A stretch of 62,310 bases of DNA from a virus, in the IMG/VR virus record IMGVR_UViG_3300033148_005414, positions 1-62,310 of that record. One strand, 5' to 3'. A program made the translations under genes and the position numbers. Positions 41,001 through 49,543 of the stretch are shown in pieces; within the stretch, counting starts at the first letter, position 1; every line of letters starts with the position of its first letter. The notes beneath the pieces are model-generated. The model had not been told where the DNA came from. It saw only the letters and a program-made list of their open reading frames with translations, and searched no databases.

Positions 41001-44000
41001 TCAAGGAATGGATTAATTTCATCGCCAAATAAGCCACGTAAACCATGGTGGCCCATAACTTCGTGCATTATTACTTTAAATAATTCTGCCTTAGAGTTAA
41101 TTTTATCAGCAACCAAATAAACCCTTCCTTCAGATGGGACGTACATACCAATAACTTGTTCATAAGAGTCAGTGGTGATTAATGACTCACGAATATGTGC
41201 TGGCAGCTCTTCTTTAACTGCAACAACCTCCATTTCTGGCGCATTCTTCCAGTTTTTTTGGACCACTACTGCTGTTTTTTCAATATACGCAACGCTGAGC
41301 CCTTTTCCACCTTTTGCAGCCCCGCGACTTGCTAAAACCGTCAACGGATCTTTCCCAACCTTAATAGCGGCTCGTAATTCACTTTCATGGATACGCTTAT
41401 ATGTATCTAAATTAATGCCTTTGGTTGGTTTACGGCCCTGTTCTCTTGCTATGGCGTTTTCAGTATTTTCAAACATTTTTAATACTGATTTTACACTAGG
41501 CAATGTTCCACGTGGAACAAAGCCATATTCACCGAGATCACCAAAATCCCCGGTTAGCACGCGGTATGAAGCATCAGCCACATTAGTATTATATTCATGA
41601 GCAAATCCAGCAGGGTCAACAGTGATGCCCATTTCTGCAAAAAGCATGCGCTGCACACGGAAAGCAACATCCTCCCATTCAACAGCACGCTGGGCTTCTT
41701 TAAGAGTTAATGGCTCCAACTCCACTTGCGCTTGTTTTTTGTCTGGGTGCCCACGGGTAGCCATCCAAGATTGACCCAAGCGACCTTCACGGCGGCTGTC
41801 CCCATAGCGTTTTTGCATGAAGTCCTCAGTGATGGCATGACCAAGTTCATGTACGATACGCCATTGTCGGGTGTATTCGGCGTCCTTGAACGAGCCGTGT
41901 GCCACACGCGGGTCATAGATCCATAAATACCCATCTTTATATCCTTGTTTTTTAAGTTTAGGGATGACAAATTCAACGCCAGCCTCTTTATCTACATGGA
42001 ATGAGAAATATTTTACCTCAAAACCAAAGCGCTTAACTAAATCCCTAACTAACTTCGGGTTAGTAACGAGTTTATCGAGATTATAAAATTTAAGGTTTTT
42101 GGTGGTGTCTTTTTTAGCGTCAAGCACGCCAAATTTCCCGTAAACATCGGGGATTGGTTTTGCGTTTAGTCGAGATAAGGGTATTGGTGAGGTAAGCGTC
42201 CGACCCGGGGCTTTTTGTCCTGTTTCTTGCTCTTGATATCCGGTGCCCCAGAAATCACGAAGCCCTTTCCGTGTGGGGCTGTAACGTAATTTATTTTTCC
42301 GCTCCCAGACGCCGATTTCTCGGTTGTAAGCTGAGATACCTTCTTGTCTTGAGTCCCAACTTCCGATGAGCTCGCCTTGGCCTTTGTATGCTTCGATGTC
42401 TTGTTCATATTTCTTACCTAATTTAGAGACACTCTTGCTAAGAGTAGTGCCTTCATCATAAATTACAACTGTAGTGCCGGTTGGACCGGGAATTAATGTA
42501 CGAAAGTCTAATTTTAACTCATCAAGTGTTGAGCGTACAGCTTCAATGTTACCCTTTTCTAATGGGATTTTGATTTTATAGAAGGAATCAACCCCATTTT
42601 CATCAGCAATAAACGATAAAGCTCCTTTTTGATTAAAAAACTTACCTGTCAATGAAGCGGCGTATTTTAGCTGATCCATTGATTTTGGAGATTCAACCTC
42701 AATTAATAAGCTGTCCTCGGCACCATCAATCCAGTCACCAAGAGCATCACTTGTGGTGTGCTCAAGTCCCATTTCATCAAAAATATCATCAGTAATAGCG
42801 TGTGAGGTTTGATGCTTTTCAGAGCGAATTGAAGTAGCAGCCTCATCAAATGACATTTGAGCATCCCAGTCGTTCGGGGAAACAGCCACAAAACCTTTCT
42901 TTTTGGTTGGAGGTTTCTGTTGTCGAGACAACAGAATCGCCGCCGAATCCGGTAATGCTTTTTTAGCTTTTGGGCTATGAACAAAGCGCTTAAATTGCTC
43001 GGTACTTAATGGCACTATTGAATCAAAACCAGCCCACTTTTTATCGTAGTTAGCCATGTATGCAGCTTTAGCGGCTTTCTCGTCTGGGTAGCCAATCATT
43101 ACCTTGTGTTCATCGAACTTGCCAGTAGTAGGATTATTTTGATTAACAACGTAAAAAGTATCAGCAGTTTCAGCATCAGGACCCAGAAACACGTCCACAT
43201 GATCGCCATCGGCACCTTGAGTCCGTTTAATATATCCATAATGAGCCCCCATTTTTTGGGACCACTTCTGGCCACCTTCATCGACGCCAGAGCGTATTGA
43301 TCCTTTGGGGTTTTCAATAGCTACGTCCATTCCCTGAACTTGCGTATGCCCTTTCTTGTAGTTACCTGCCTCTTTTTGGGCCTCGGTAGGTGCGGTGTCC
43401 ACTTGGGTCGCCGCCTCCTCAATGGGTAATCCGTATTTTTTCTCTGGCTTAGCTGCTTCAAACGCGGCTTCCATGACTGATTTAGGCTTAGCGGAAATAG
43501 CTCGCTCTGCTTTTTCAGCCTCAAGACTTTGCTTAATTTGCCCTGCAGTGGTTGGAGCAGCAGGCTCAAGATCAGCAGGAACAACAGTTGTTTTTTGGAT
43601 TTCCGCAAAAGCTTTTTCTTCATCAGCCTTTTTTTGATTGGTTTGATCTGCTTCATATTCATCGAAAGCAACAACTGCCTCACTAAAAATCTTTTTATCT
43701 CTTAGGATGTCTTTTAGATCGCTCACCGACTGTTTTGTGTCGATTTCATTTTCAATATCAGATTGAAGGGTTTCAAAAGCCTTTTTAAGAGCATCAATCT
43801 TCCCTTTATTTTCTGCTTTTGCACTATAATTATGAAGAGCAGTTGCAGCTTGATACGCCGAAGAGGCAGACGCACCTGTGCCTGCACCACCCATAATAGA
43901 TGGTAAAATACCTTCCGTTAAATCTTGTTTTGGACGCCACGCTAATTTTTTAGCGATATTCTGGACTAATTCTTGTAATCCCTCAGTTGTTCCTTCTGTA

Positions 44001-44956
44001 AGCGCTGACCCAACAATACCTAATAACCCTTTTGCATTAGTAATCTTGTCAACACCCAGCTTTTCTAGCCAAGTATTAATTCCCGCAACCATCAATTGGG
44101 TTCGAGCAAACTCACGATCATCAATTTTCTTGCCGGTTTTAGCTTCAAAGTCAGCAGCATCACTTGCTGTGTCCATTGCCTCCATCCAAGCAATAAATAA
44201 TGGAGAGCCCCCTGATTTTAACGATGCGTAAAGGGTAGGGGCGGCATTCCCAATAAAGCCAGCCCATGCTTCTACATCGGTCAACACGTCTGTTAGGTGG
44301 CTCGTGTCTCCACCGATAGCGGCTTTAAAGGCTTCGTCTGCTTTTTTACCTTTATCAGCCAACATTTTAAAGGTATCGAAATTTTCGACCATTAATTGTT
44401 GTGATTTAGAAATTTCACCCGCTACGATATTAGCGTGTTTGCGTAAATTAATTGCGTCAGGGACGTATAATTCTTCTGTTTTTGGAAGGGCCCATTCAGG
44501 TAGCCCTAAATCACGGCCAGACTGAACTAAGGCGTCATAATGACGCGCAATAGCGTCTGGAGTCCGAAAAATTGACTCAGAAATCCCTAATGTTGCTTTT
44601 GCCGCAGCTGCACCAAAAGCTTTTGGGGTGGCGATTGTTTTATCAAGCATTTCGCCTGTTGTTCTTGGCTCTTCGTTAATATCTGCTCCACCAAGAGCAA
44701 GTGAGGTTTTTTGTGGGTCGCTTTCTGCTTTTTCTTGCAGGGGAGCTCCACCTAAAGCCATAGAGGTATATTGCGACTCTGGGGCACTGGGCTTAGTTTC
44801 CTTGTCAAATTGAAGACGTACAGCTTCAACCTGATCTTCAGGAACTTTAGGCTGAACAACTTCATTGAAATATTGCTGACGAGCATTTTCTTTTTGAGCG
44901 TCGTCTAAAGCTTGAAACCGCGTATCAGCAACAACATCCTGCCATGGCTTAGCCAT
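37991..44956 (-). CDS. Giant internal virion (polyvalent) protein with two metalloprotease motifs
   Basis: 2321 residues. The N-terminus (MAKPWQDVVADTRFQALDDA) is typical of large podovirus internal virion proteins. Near residue 580 a GYIKRTQGADGDHVDVFLGP stretch resembles the pyrophosphatase-like domain of phage polyvalent proteins. VHELGHAI near residue 1040 and MHEVMGHHG near residue 1300 are HExxH-type zincin motifs. Near residue 2000 a hydrophobic stretch (SISATLSYMSMVMMGL) precedes a long helical C-terminus. Probably ejected with the DNA to attack host targets and form a channel. No RNA polymerase motif was seen. Confidence 0.8.
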   Translation of the reverse strand: MAKPWQDVVADTRFQALDDAQKENARQQYFNEVVQPKVPEDQVEAVRLQFDKETKPSAPESQYTSMALGGAPLQEKAESDPQKTSLALGGADINEEPRTTGEMLDKTIATPKAFGAAAAKATLGISESIFRTPDAIARHYDALVQSGRDLGLPEWALPKTEELYVPDAINLRKHANIVAGEISKSQQLMVENFDTFKMLADKGKKADEAFKAAIGGDTSHLTDVLTDVEAWAGFIGNAAPTLYASLKSGGSPLFIAWMEAMDTASDAADFEAKTGKKIDDREFARTQLMVAGINTWLEKLGVDKITNAKGLLGIVGSALTEGTTEGLQELVQNIAKKLAWRPKQDLTEGILPSIMGGAGTGASASSAYQAATALHNYSAKAENKGKIDALKKAFETLQSDIENEIDTKQSVSDLKDILRDKKIFSEAVVAFDEYEADQTNQKKADEEKAFAEIQKTTVVPADLEPAAPTTAGQIKQSLEAEKAERAISAKPKSVMEAAFEAAKPEKKYGLPIEEAATQVDTAPTEAQKEAGNYKKGHTQVQGMDVAIENPKGSIRSGVDEGGQKWSQKMGAHYGYIKRTQGADGDHVDVFLGPDAETADTFYVVNQNNPTTGKFDEHKVMIGYPDEKAAKAAYMANYDKKWAGFDSIVPLSTEQFKRFVHSPKAKKALPDSAAILLSRQQKPPTKKKGFVAVSPNDWDAQMSFDEAATSIRSEKHQTSHAITDDIFDEMGLEHTTSDALGDWIDGAEDSLLIEVESPKSMDQLKYAASLTGKFFNQKGALSFIADENGVDSFYKIKIPLEKGNIEAVRSTLDELKLDFRTLIPGPTGTTVVIYDEGTTLSKSVSKLGKKYEQDIEAYKGQGELIGSWDSRQEGISAYNREIGVWERKNKLRYSPTRKGLRDFWGTGYQEQETGQKAPGRTLTSPIPLSRLNAKPIPDVYGKFGVLDAKKDTTKNLKFYNLDKLVTNPKLVRDLVKRFGFEVKYFSFHVDKEAGVEFVIPKLKKQGYKDGYLWIYDPRVAHGSFKDAEYTRQWRIVHELGHAITEDFMQKRYGDSRREGRLGQSWMATRGHPDKKQAQVELEPLTLKEAQRAVEWEDVAFRVQRMLFAEMGITVDPAGFAHEYNTNVADASYRVLTGDFGDLGEYGFVPRGTLPSVKSVLKMFENTENAIAREQGRKPTKGINLDTYKRIHESELRAAIKVGKDPLTVLASRGAAKGGKGLSVAYIEKTAVVVQKNWKNAPEMEVVAVKEELPAHIRESLITTDSYEQVIGMYVPSEGRVYLVADKINSKAELFKVIMHEVMGHHGLRGLFGDEINPFLEEVYRDNKEKIRDLAKTWGVQITPKNRLELTEELIAVTAETNPKSTIVTRTLAKIAQWLRNIMPSVRLTNSELVEVIVGMRQAVQTGEVPQIAADTVQQIQNDLKTTNESDPSAMRSVAKFVRRHFTKEGLLNDEGFEAKIKSDSLKKAGEEDVSFVIHKFEEAMNKEFGTKNYVSISEEQLLKVNNYLHGEKVAGLSTEMKETLDGMRAYLDRLSGGMQKAMVDMMVIQRAKLSQADNEAFESFLKGEPDGYVPASIRSHFEMHQTISKNMGTYMNRSYEAFDNAKWKNKALKNKDLIKRAEAYIAERNPDLIPEEVHGAVRAILQAAKDKGNFFSFISGGTKYGTKDVSMLTNRKDVPDVIRELLGEYLDPRINFVRSATKMYNYLANHEFLMQLRSRGLGIFMFERPIGKFDKRIAAKGAETMNPIDGLYTTEDFIQGLEDMRDAIEGGAVMRSFIRLNSAVKYGKTILAPTTQARNFMSAAMFSVMNGHFDWSHGQKAFRAAQSDLFTKDTKWRKYLNNLISLGVLHDNPRAEELRHALEDFMNIDIYSKGPTKSLRRFLNFMQRLYQVGDDFWKIIGFENEIKLQMETGKSRKDAEIKAAYRIRNGYPTYSMVPRAVKMVRRWPLIGTFVSFPYEIVRTTANQMKFLKEDVAAGNTKMVAQRTLGMAMATSISATLSYMSMVMMGLESDDDEAVRSLAAPWVRNSQLIYLGYDESGYPKYIDFSYFDPYTYLKKPITAILNKNNEGIDKKVLDALVEFLEPFIGVDIAAGALMEIYSNKRAGTGTKIYNPEAPTDEIALDMINHFRKAAQPGVVSNAERMTKAIRGETSPSGKEYKIEDEAVALVGFRMGTLNVPQSIYYKTLEFKDVKSLATQQLNKVVGSGSTVTEKDIKRGFSGMIRARKKGFTEMIKMVNAAEKLGVKKSVISRVLKAAKVNKSDIRYIMNGRIPRWRMTSQFMDAAQTRALATANKEGRPKIRKDFYKRKKYVYELMNEQKVD

Positions 44957-44959
44957 TGA

Positions 44960-45766
44960 CTACCTCCAAAGGGCGCTAGGATTATTTGGGTCAAAGCCTG
45001 CTTCCGCTTCTCCTTCAACTGGAGCTGGCTGGCTGGGCGATGTTGGTTTTTGTTTACTAAATAAATCATTAAACATGCCTTCGCGGAAATTAACCACGCT
45101 ATCTTTAGCTGCTTTACGCAACTGAACTTCGGTCATTTTATCTTTACCAAATGCCTCTTGGTTTTGTTTTTGTAACCCGAGTAAGATGCGTGCGTAAGCC
45201 GCCTGCGGATCAGACTTAGATAGCTGCATAAGTTTAAATGCTTTTTGTGGGTCGCCACCAGTTAGTGTTTTCATCCAGTATTTATGGCGCTGAATATCAG
45301 CAGGAACTTTGCTCGCACCAGCACCAATGCCGTATTTTTTAGCTGTTTTAGCTTTGTGTTCAATCAGCTCTTTCTCACGGCCCATTTCAGCTTCTGGGGT
45401 ATCCAGTTTTTTTGGGTCCATGCCAGCAGAAACCATAAGGTGGCTAATGGTTGCTTGCTGTTGATTGCCTTCCGCGTCATCCCAAAAAGCAACGCCAGAC
45501 TCGGGATCAAACTCAAGATTACTCATCCGATCCTCACCGGTTTCATTGTATTTAGCCATCGCCCCTTCTGTATCACCAGAAAGCATCATACGAATAGCAT
45601 CAGCGGTGCCTTCACGCTTCATTATCCCACGCATTTCTTCTAACTTTAAATCACCCAGCTCTGACTCTTTAGCTGCCTGATCTGAAGCTGCAATGCGGGA
45701 CTCTTCTTTCTCATAACCGCTAACAACATCCTGCATTGCGCTAGCAATTCCATATTGACTACCCAT
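44960..45766 (-). CDS. Internal virion or ejection protein, putative
   Basis: 268 residues, helical, Gln/Ala/Lys-rich, with a flexible tail (PTSPSQPAPVEGEAEAGFDP). Followed after 3 bases by the giant internal protein. Position in the podovirus order (tail, internal proteins) suggests ejection with DNA. Confidence 0.6.
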   Translation of the reverse strand: MGSQYGIASAMQDVVSGYEKEESRIAASDQAAKESELGDLKLEEMRGIMKREGTADAIRMMLSGDTEGAMAKYNETGEDRMSNLEFDPESGVAFWDDAEGNQQQATISHLMVSAGMDPKKLDTPEAEMGREKELIEHKAKTAKKYGIGAGASKVPADIQRHKYWMKTLTGGDPQKAFKLMQLSKSDPQAAYARILLGLQKQNQEAFGKDKMTEVQLRKAAKDSVVNFREGMFNDLFSKQKPTSPSQPAPVEGEAEAGFDPNNPSALWR

Positions 45767-45769
45767 AAT

Positions 45770-46576
45770 TTACCACCCTAATTCGCCAGCATCGGCGTCA
45801 GAAACAGAATTACTGCCTTCCCATACAGGTTCACCAAGCTCGCTGCCTGTTGCCCCCGGGAAAAGATCGTACCCACCGGGATCTTGATCTTGGTCTGCAG
45901 CCGTAGATCCGTAATCATTAATAGCGCTGCCTATAAACTTACCGGCAAGCCCGTATCCTGCGCCAGCCTGTTTTGCATATCCAGCTTCTTCACCAAGAAA
46001 CCCCCTTTCAGTGGACGCATGTGCGGCAGTTAATGCCGCTGTTCCGGGCTGTTTTGTACGCCCAAATTCGCCAGTAGCTAACCGGCGAGAGAATAATTTA
46101 TCTTCATCTTGAATCTTTTCTTCTTCAGCTAGAGTTCTTGCTTCTACCCTTGCCCCAACCTCTGCTTTTGCACGATCTAACCCACGATCACCCATTTCTG
46201 CTTGATAGCGAGTAGAAGCTGGATTTATCCCATAGCGGCCCATTTCACGGCGCTGCATGTCTTTTGATTTGTCAAAAGCTTTTTCAACGCTAACGGTCCC
46301 TTCTGCTAGGTATTTTTGTAAATTATCTCGTGTAGTAAACTCGTCAACTGAAGAGGCTAAAGCTTGTTCATTTGGGCCAAATGTTGTCCGGTATTCATCG
46401 TATGTTTTTTGAGCTAAAGCCATTCGCTCTTCTCTTGATTGGGTTGCGCCTGCCCCAGCAGCAGCAGCCTTCTTTTTTGCCTCCGCGCCTTGATATAGGC
46501 TGATGGCGGCACCAATGGCAGCTGTCCAAAAGTGTTTTTTACTTTCGTGTTCCCAATCTGGATTTAAAAATTTCAT
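45770..46576 (-). CDS. Internal virion protein, putative
   Basis: 268 residues. N-terminal WTAAIGAAISLYQGAEAKKK (hydrophobic then charged), Ala-rich helices (RTLAEEEKIQDEDKLFSRRL) and Gly-rich C-terminus. Resembles small podovirus internal-core proteins. Function inferred from place. Confidence 0.6.
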   Translation of the reverse strand: MKFLNPDWEHESKKHFWTAAIGAAISLYQGAEAKKKAAAAGAGATQSREERMALAQKTYDEYRTTFGPNEQALASSVDEFTTRDNLQKYLAEGTVSVEKAFDKSKDMQRREMGRYGINPASTRYQAEMGDRGLDRAKAEVGARVEARTLAEEEKIQDEDKLFSRRLATGEFGRTKQPGTAALTAAHASTERGFLGEEAGYAKQAGAGYGLAGKFIGSAINDYGSTAADQDQDPGGYDLFPGATGSELGEPVWEGSNSVSDADAGELGW

Positions 46577-46578
46577 AA

Positions 46579-46782
46579 TTACCTCGGTATCTGGCTCTCT
46601 GTTATCAACCCTAGATCGACTAAATCTTGATATGTAACAGCCATATCTTTCTTTGACCCAAGCCTACCCTCCCTCACTTCTATAATCTCTTTAATAGGCT
46701 TTAATATTAATTTTAATTGTATATCACTAAGCTTGTCTATGCTCGGGATACTCGGAGTTTTTCTTTTTTCAGCCACGAACAA
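46579..46782 (-). CDS. Hypothetical protein
   Basis: 67 residues if started at TTG 46782, or 65 from GTG 46776; both overlap the upstream stop. Basic, helical (KLSDIQLKLILKPIKEIIEV). Function unknown. Confidence 0.5.
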   Translation of the reverse strand: MFVAEKRKTPSIPSIDKLSDIQLKLILKPIKEIIEVREGRLGSKKDMAVTYQDLVDLGLITESQIPR

Positions 46783-48562
46783 GATCCCCTATTGAACTTC
46801 CTAATAAAACCCTTTGTATGGGAAATTGTCCAAAAATAACAATTTCATAGTCAATATACCTTTTATTTGCAGGCAACCTAAAAGGTTTATCATTAGCCAC
46901 TGTGTCTTCGTATATTAACGCACCATCACCATAAACCTGAAAAATAAAATCAGCTACAACAGGGACTTGTGGTACATGGGTTAATTTGTCTCCATTGACA
47001 TCAATCTCATTTAAAAAAGAAAAATTTAAAGCGCCATAAGTTAATCCTGCTGCAATTTTAGTGGTGTTTTCTGCTATTGCCGCTTCTTGCTCAAGCAATA
47101 ACTCTGCCAGCTCCTCATCTGTCAATTGAGCGCTAAAATCTGCAATGACTTTTGCAGCAGATAGCAAAGTGCGATTTTTTAGTGAGAATTTCTTTGAGCG
47201 TGACTCAAATATATATTTCCCACCGCCAGCATTAAACTCATAAACATTATTATCGTCGGTATCAACAAAATATAACTTATCTTCTAATGGATCAGACCAT
47301 AACGAGCTCATTTTTTGAGTGAACGTCGTCAACTCTTTCGTTGTGATATCAAAACATATAGCCTTACTAACCGAAGGCATATAGCCAATATACTTATTAT
47401 CGTAGAATGAAGCGAAAGAAGCGTTTGGAATTAACAGGCTCCACTCTTTTCTGGTGTAATGATCAGCTGTTAATTCAATAAAGCCGTTATCCCCAATATA
47501 AAAAAGCCCTGTTGGAGTAGGATAAATAACCCCGCCAGCAACAGAAACAATACCCCGCTTGGATACCCCGGGCTGTTTATATGCCAGCCGGTCCATAGAC
47601 ATGGATTCTGGCGTTGTTCCTGTGATGATATAAGGGAAATATTTAGTTACTACAACCAATGAGTTACCATACGATCCTAATCCAACTACTTCATAATCAG
47701 AGATAAGGGAGTATTTTGCTGGCCAAGCATAAGGGACGAACGGCTCAGAAAAATAAATATCATTTCCATCAAAGCCAGCCATAATGCCGTTACCCATCAT
47801 TACCAATCCCTTAAGGCTGGCTGGGGGTAAAATCCACCCTTCTGTTGGGAGGATCTCACCAAGATCAGCATTTAAAATCGCATCGTTATATTGTGGAGAG
47901 GAGGCATTTGGGGTGATTTCTGTAACAAAAAGGTATTCTGCTCCCGTTGCACCAACAGCAATACGATATATGCGCCATTTATCAACAGGGACGTAATCTC
48001 CCCCGGCAAAATCTTGGGATAAGTTGGTTAAATCAACAGATCCTGTTGAAAAATCAGCTGCAACAATGTTTGAGACTGGGCTCGGAGCGCTTTCTTCCCC
48101 CCAAATATTAACAAACGTATAAACATAAGCTGTATCAGCGGGAGATGAGTGCGAACCAGATAAAGCGGCTGTAATTGGGTTGACTGGTGCCGGAACTCCT
48201 ACAATATAGGAGTCTTCCGGGTATTCTTCATTGCTTCCGGCGTCAGCTAGCGTTGAATTTGTAACCCGAGGGGCATCAGTCCCAGTGAAATAAGTGCGCT
48301 CAGTTGTGTCTCCAGAGATTGGGCCACGAACAACATCAACATCTTCCGTCCAGTGAAGCCAAAGGGATTCATCAAAATAATAAATGCTTTTGATGTCGCC
48401 AGTTTTTGCGAGGGCTTTAGTTTTTTTGGGAGAGCGCCACGGAGCCATAGCCCCGGAAGCTAAATTACAATTATCCGCTGTCTGGCCTTGATTGCTGGCA
48501 AGAAACTTAGGATCAAGTTTTGGTTTGATTCCACGGAACCCTTTTATGTCTATTACAGCCAC
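46769..48562 (-). CDS. Tail tube or stabilisation protein, beta-propeller type
   Basis: 597 residues. Starts MAVIDIKGFRGIKPKLDPKF and contains several four-stranded blade-like repeats with WxIYR, FxIGDNGF and YxGYMPSVSK segments, as in podovirus tail-tube/stabilisation proteins. It would extend the portal-adaptor stack. The C-terminus has an extra helical insert (TDEELAELLLEQEAAIAENT). Confidence 0.65.
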   Translation of the reverse strand: MAVIDIKGFRGIKPKLDPKFLASNQGQTADNCNLASGAMAPWRSPKKTKALAKTGDIKSIYYFDESLWLHWTEDVDVVRGPISGDTTERTYFTGTDAPRVTNSTLADAGSNEEYPEDSYIVGVPAPVNPITAALSGSHSSPADTAYVYTFVNIWGEESAPSPVSNIVAADFSTGSVDLTNLSQDFAGGDYVPVDKWRIYRIAVGATGAEYLFVTEITPNASSPQYNDAILNADLGEILPTEGWILPPASLKGLVMMGNGIMAGFDGNDIYFSEPFVPYAWPAKYSLISDYEVVGLGSYGNSLVVVTKYFPYIITGTTPESMSMDRLAYKQPGVSKRGIVSVAGGVIYPTPTGLFYIGDNGFIELTADHYTRKEWSLLIPNASFASFYDNKYIGYMPSVSKAICFDITTKELTTFTQKMSSLWSDPLEDKLYFVDTDDNNVYEFNAGGGKYIFESRSKKFSLKNRTLLSAAKVIADFSAQLTDEELAELLLEQEAAIAENTTKIAAGLTYGALNFSFLNEIDVNGDKLTHVPQVPVVADFIFQVYGDGALIYEDTVANDKPFRLPANKRYIDYEIVIFGQFPIQRVLLGSSIGDLVRG

Positions 48563-49155
48563 TTTTTATCACCATCGTAAATATCAACAATAATATGAAC
48601 CCGATTATCTAAACCAAGATTTTCCGCTGCGTGAATTTTTGCATTATTTAACTCAAATACTTCCCCAGCTTCAAAATGCTGAGCGACCTCTTCAACAGCC
48701 ATTAGCGCCTTATCGTTTGTCACAATAGGGATATGGATACGCAGACATTGTAACAAAGACCCGCCCCCATCAAAATGAGGGGCAATTTTTTCTCCAGCAG
48801 GGAGGCTCGCTATGAGAATCCTTGCTGTTTTTGGATTTTTATATTCAGTATTTTCCAATACTACATTTATTAAAGGCTCGAAAATTTCTTTATGCTCATA
48901 CCAGAACTCAGAATATTCATTCAGATCATATGTATTCACAACCTTCCCAAAATAATCTTTGCCAGCCGCAACAGTCGTAAACTCAGGTTGAGTGCTATAT
49001 CCCCATTTAAGGGGAATGCAAGGGGCATCTTTATGATTAACATAACTAAGCTGACGAATTAACCCTAACTCCCACTCTTTTTGAGTGAGGCCATTAATTA
49101 ACTCGGCTGCTTTTGATACGTCAACAGTACAAATGCTTTTAAATGCCCCAATCAC
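48553..49155 (-). CDS. 2-oxoglutarate/Fe(II)-type hydroxylase (aspartyl/asparaginyl family)
   Basis: 200 residues. APHFDGGGSL (HxD iron ligands, about residue 128), then LRIHIPIVT (Arg), and NNAKIHAAENLGLDNRVHII with the distal His and Arg, match the aspartyl/asparaginyl beta-hydroxylase-like fold. It would hydroxylate a protein or other substrate with O2 and 2-oxoglutarate. It sits inside the tail module, overlapping the tail-tube gene by 10 bases. Confidence 0.78.
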   Translation of the reverse strand: MIGAFKSICTVDVSKAAELINGLTQKEWELGLIRQLSYVNHKDAPCIPLKWGYSTQPEFTTVAAGKDYFGKVVNTYDLNEYSEFWYEHKEIFEPLINVVLENTEYKNPKTARILIASLPAGEKIAPHFDGGGSLLQCLRIHIPIVTNDKALMAVEEVAQHFEAGEVFELNNAKIHAAENLGLDNRVHIIVDIYDGDKKWL

Positions 49156-49157
49156 AA

Positions 49158-49514
49158 TTACACCTTCGTTGCAGTTGGAAGCAACTCATCAACCAAAGCT
49201 TCTCGGCCAATTAATACTAAGGCAGCATTTCTTGCGAAAATCCAACCCCAAATCAGCGTGTCTAGCTCATCGCTGAACGCTTTACCTTGAGTTACAGTGC
49301 TTGACATTGCCGTTAAATCGGAGCCATGAACTACTAAAGTGAGGCCGCTAATTTTGAGCGTTGATTTGTTAATTCTGGTTAATGTAATATGAATCTCCTG
49401 ACCATCCATTAAGGTGATCTGAGAGTCTTGTATCCGGTAATCCCCCGCCGCAAGTATTACTATTGAATTGATATCAACAATATCCGCAGGTACATTATAA
49501 TCATATGCTGCCAT
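49158..49514 (-). CDS. Virion-associated hypothetical protein
   Basis: 118 residues (MAAYDYNVPADIVDINSIVI), with a strand-rich first half and a helical second half. Located between the hydroxylase and the fibre-tip gene. Could be an adhesin or chaperone. No family recognised. Confidence 0.55.
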   Translation of the reverse strand: MAAYDYNVPADIVDINSIVILAAGDYRIQDSQITLMDGQEIHITLTRINKSTLKISGLTLVVHGSDLTAMSSTVTQGKAFSDELDTLIWGWIFARNAALVLIGREALVDELLPTATKV

Positions 49515-49543
49515 TTTAATTCTCCTAGTTGTTTTTCAATATA

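Noticed and set aside
37991-44956. N4-type virion RNA polymerase
   Set aside because: Size and position suggested it, but none of the polymerase motifs was visible and zincin motifs are present instead.
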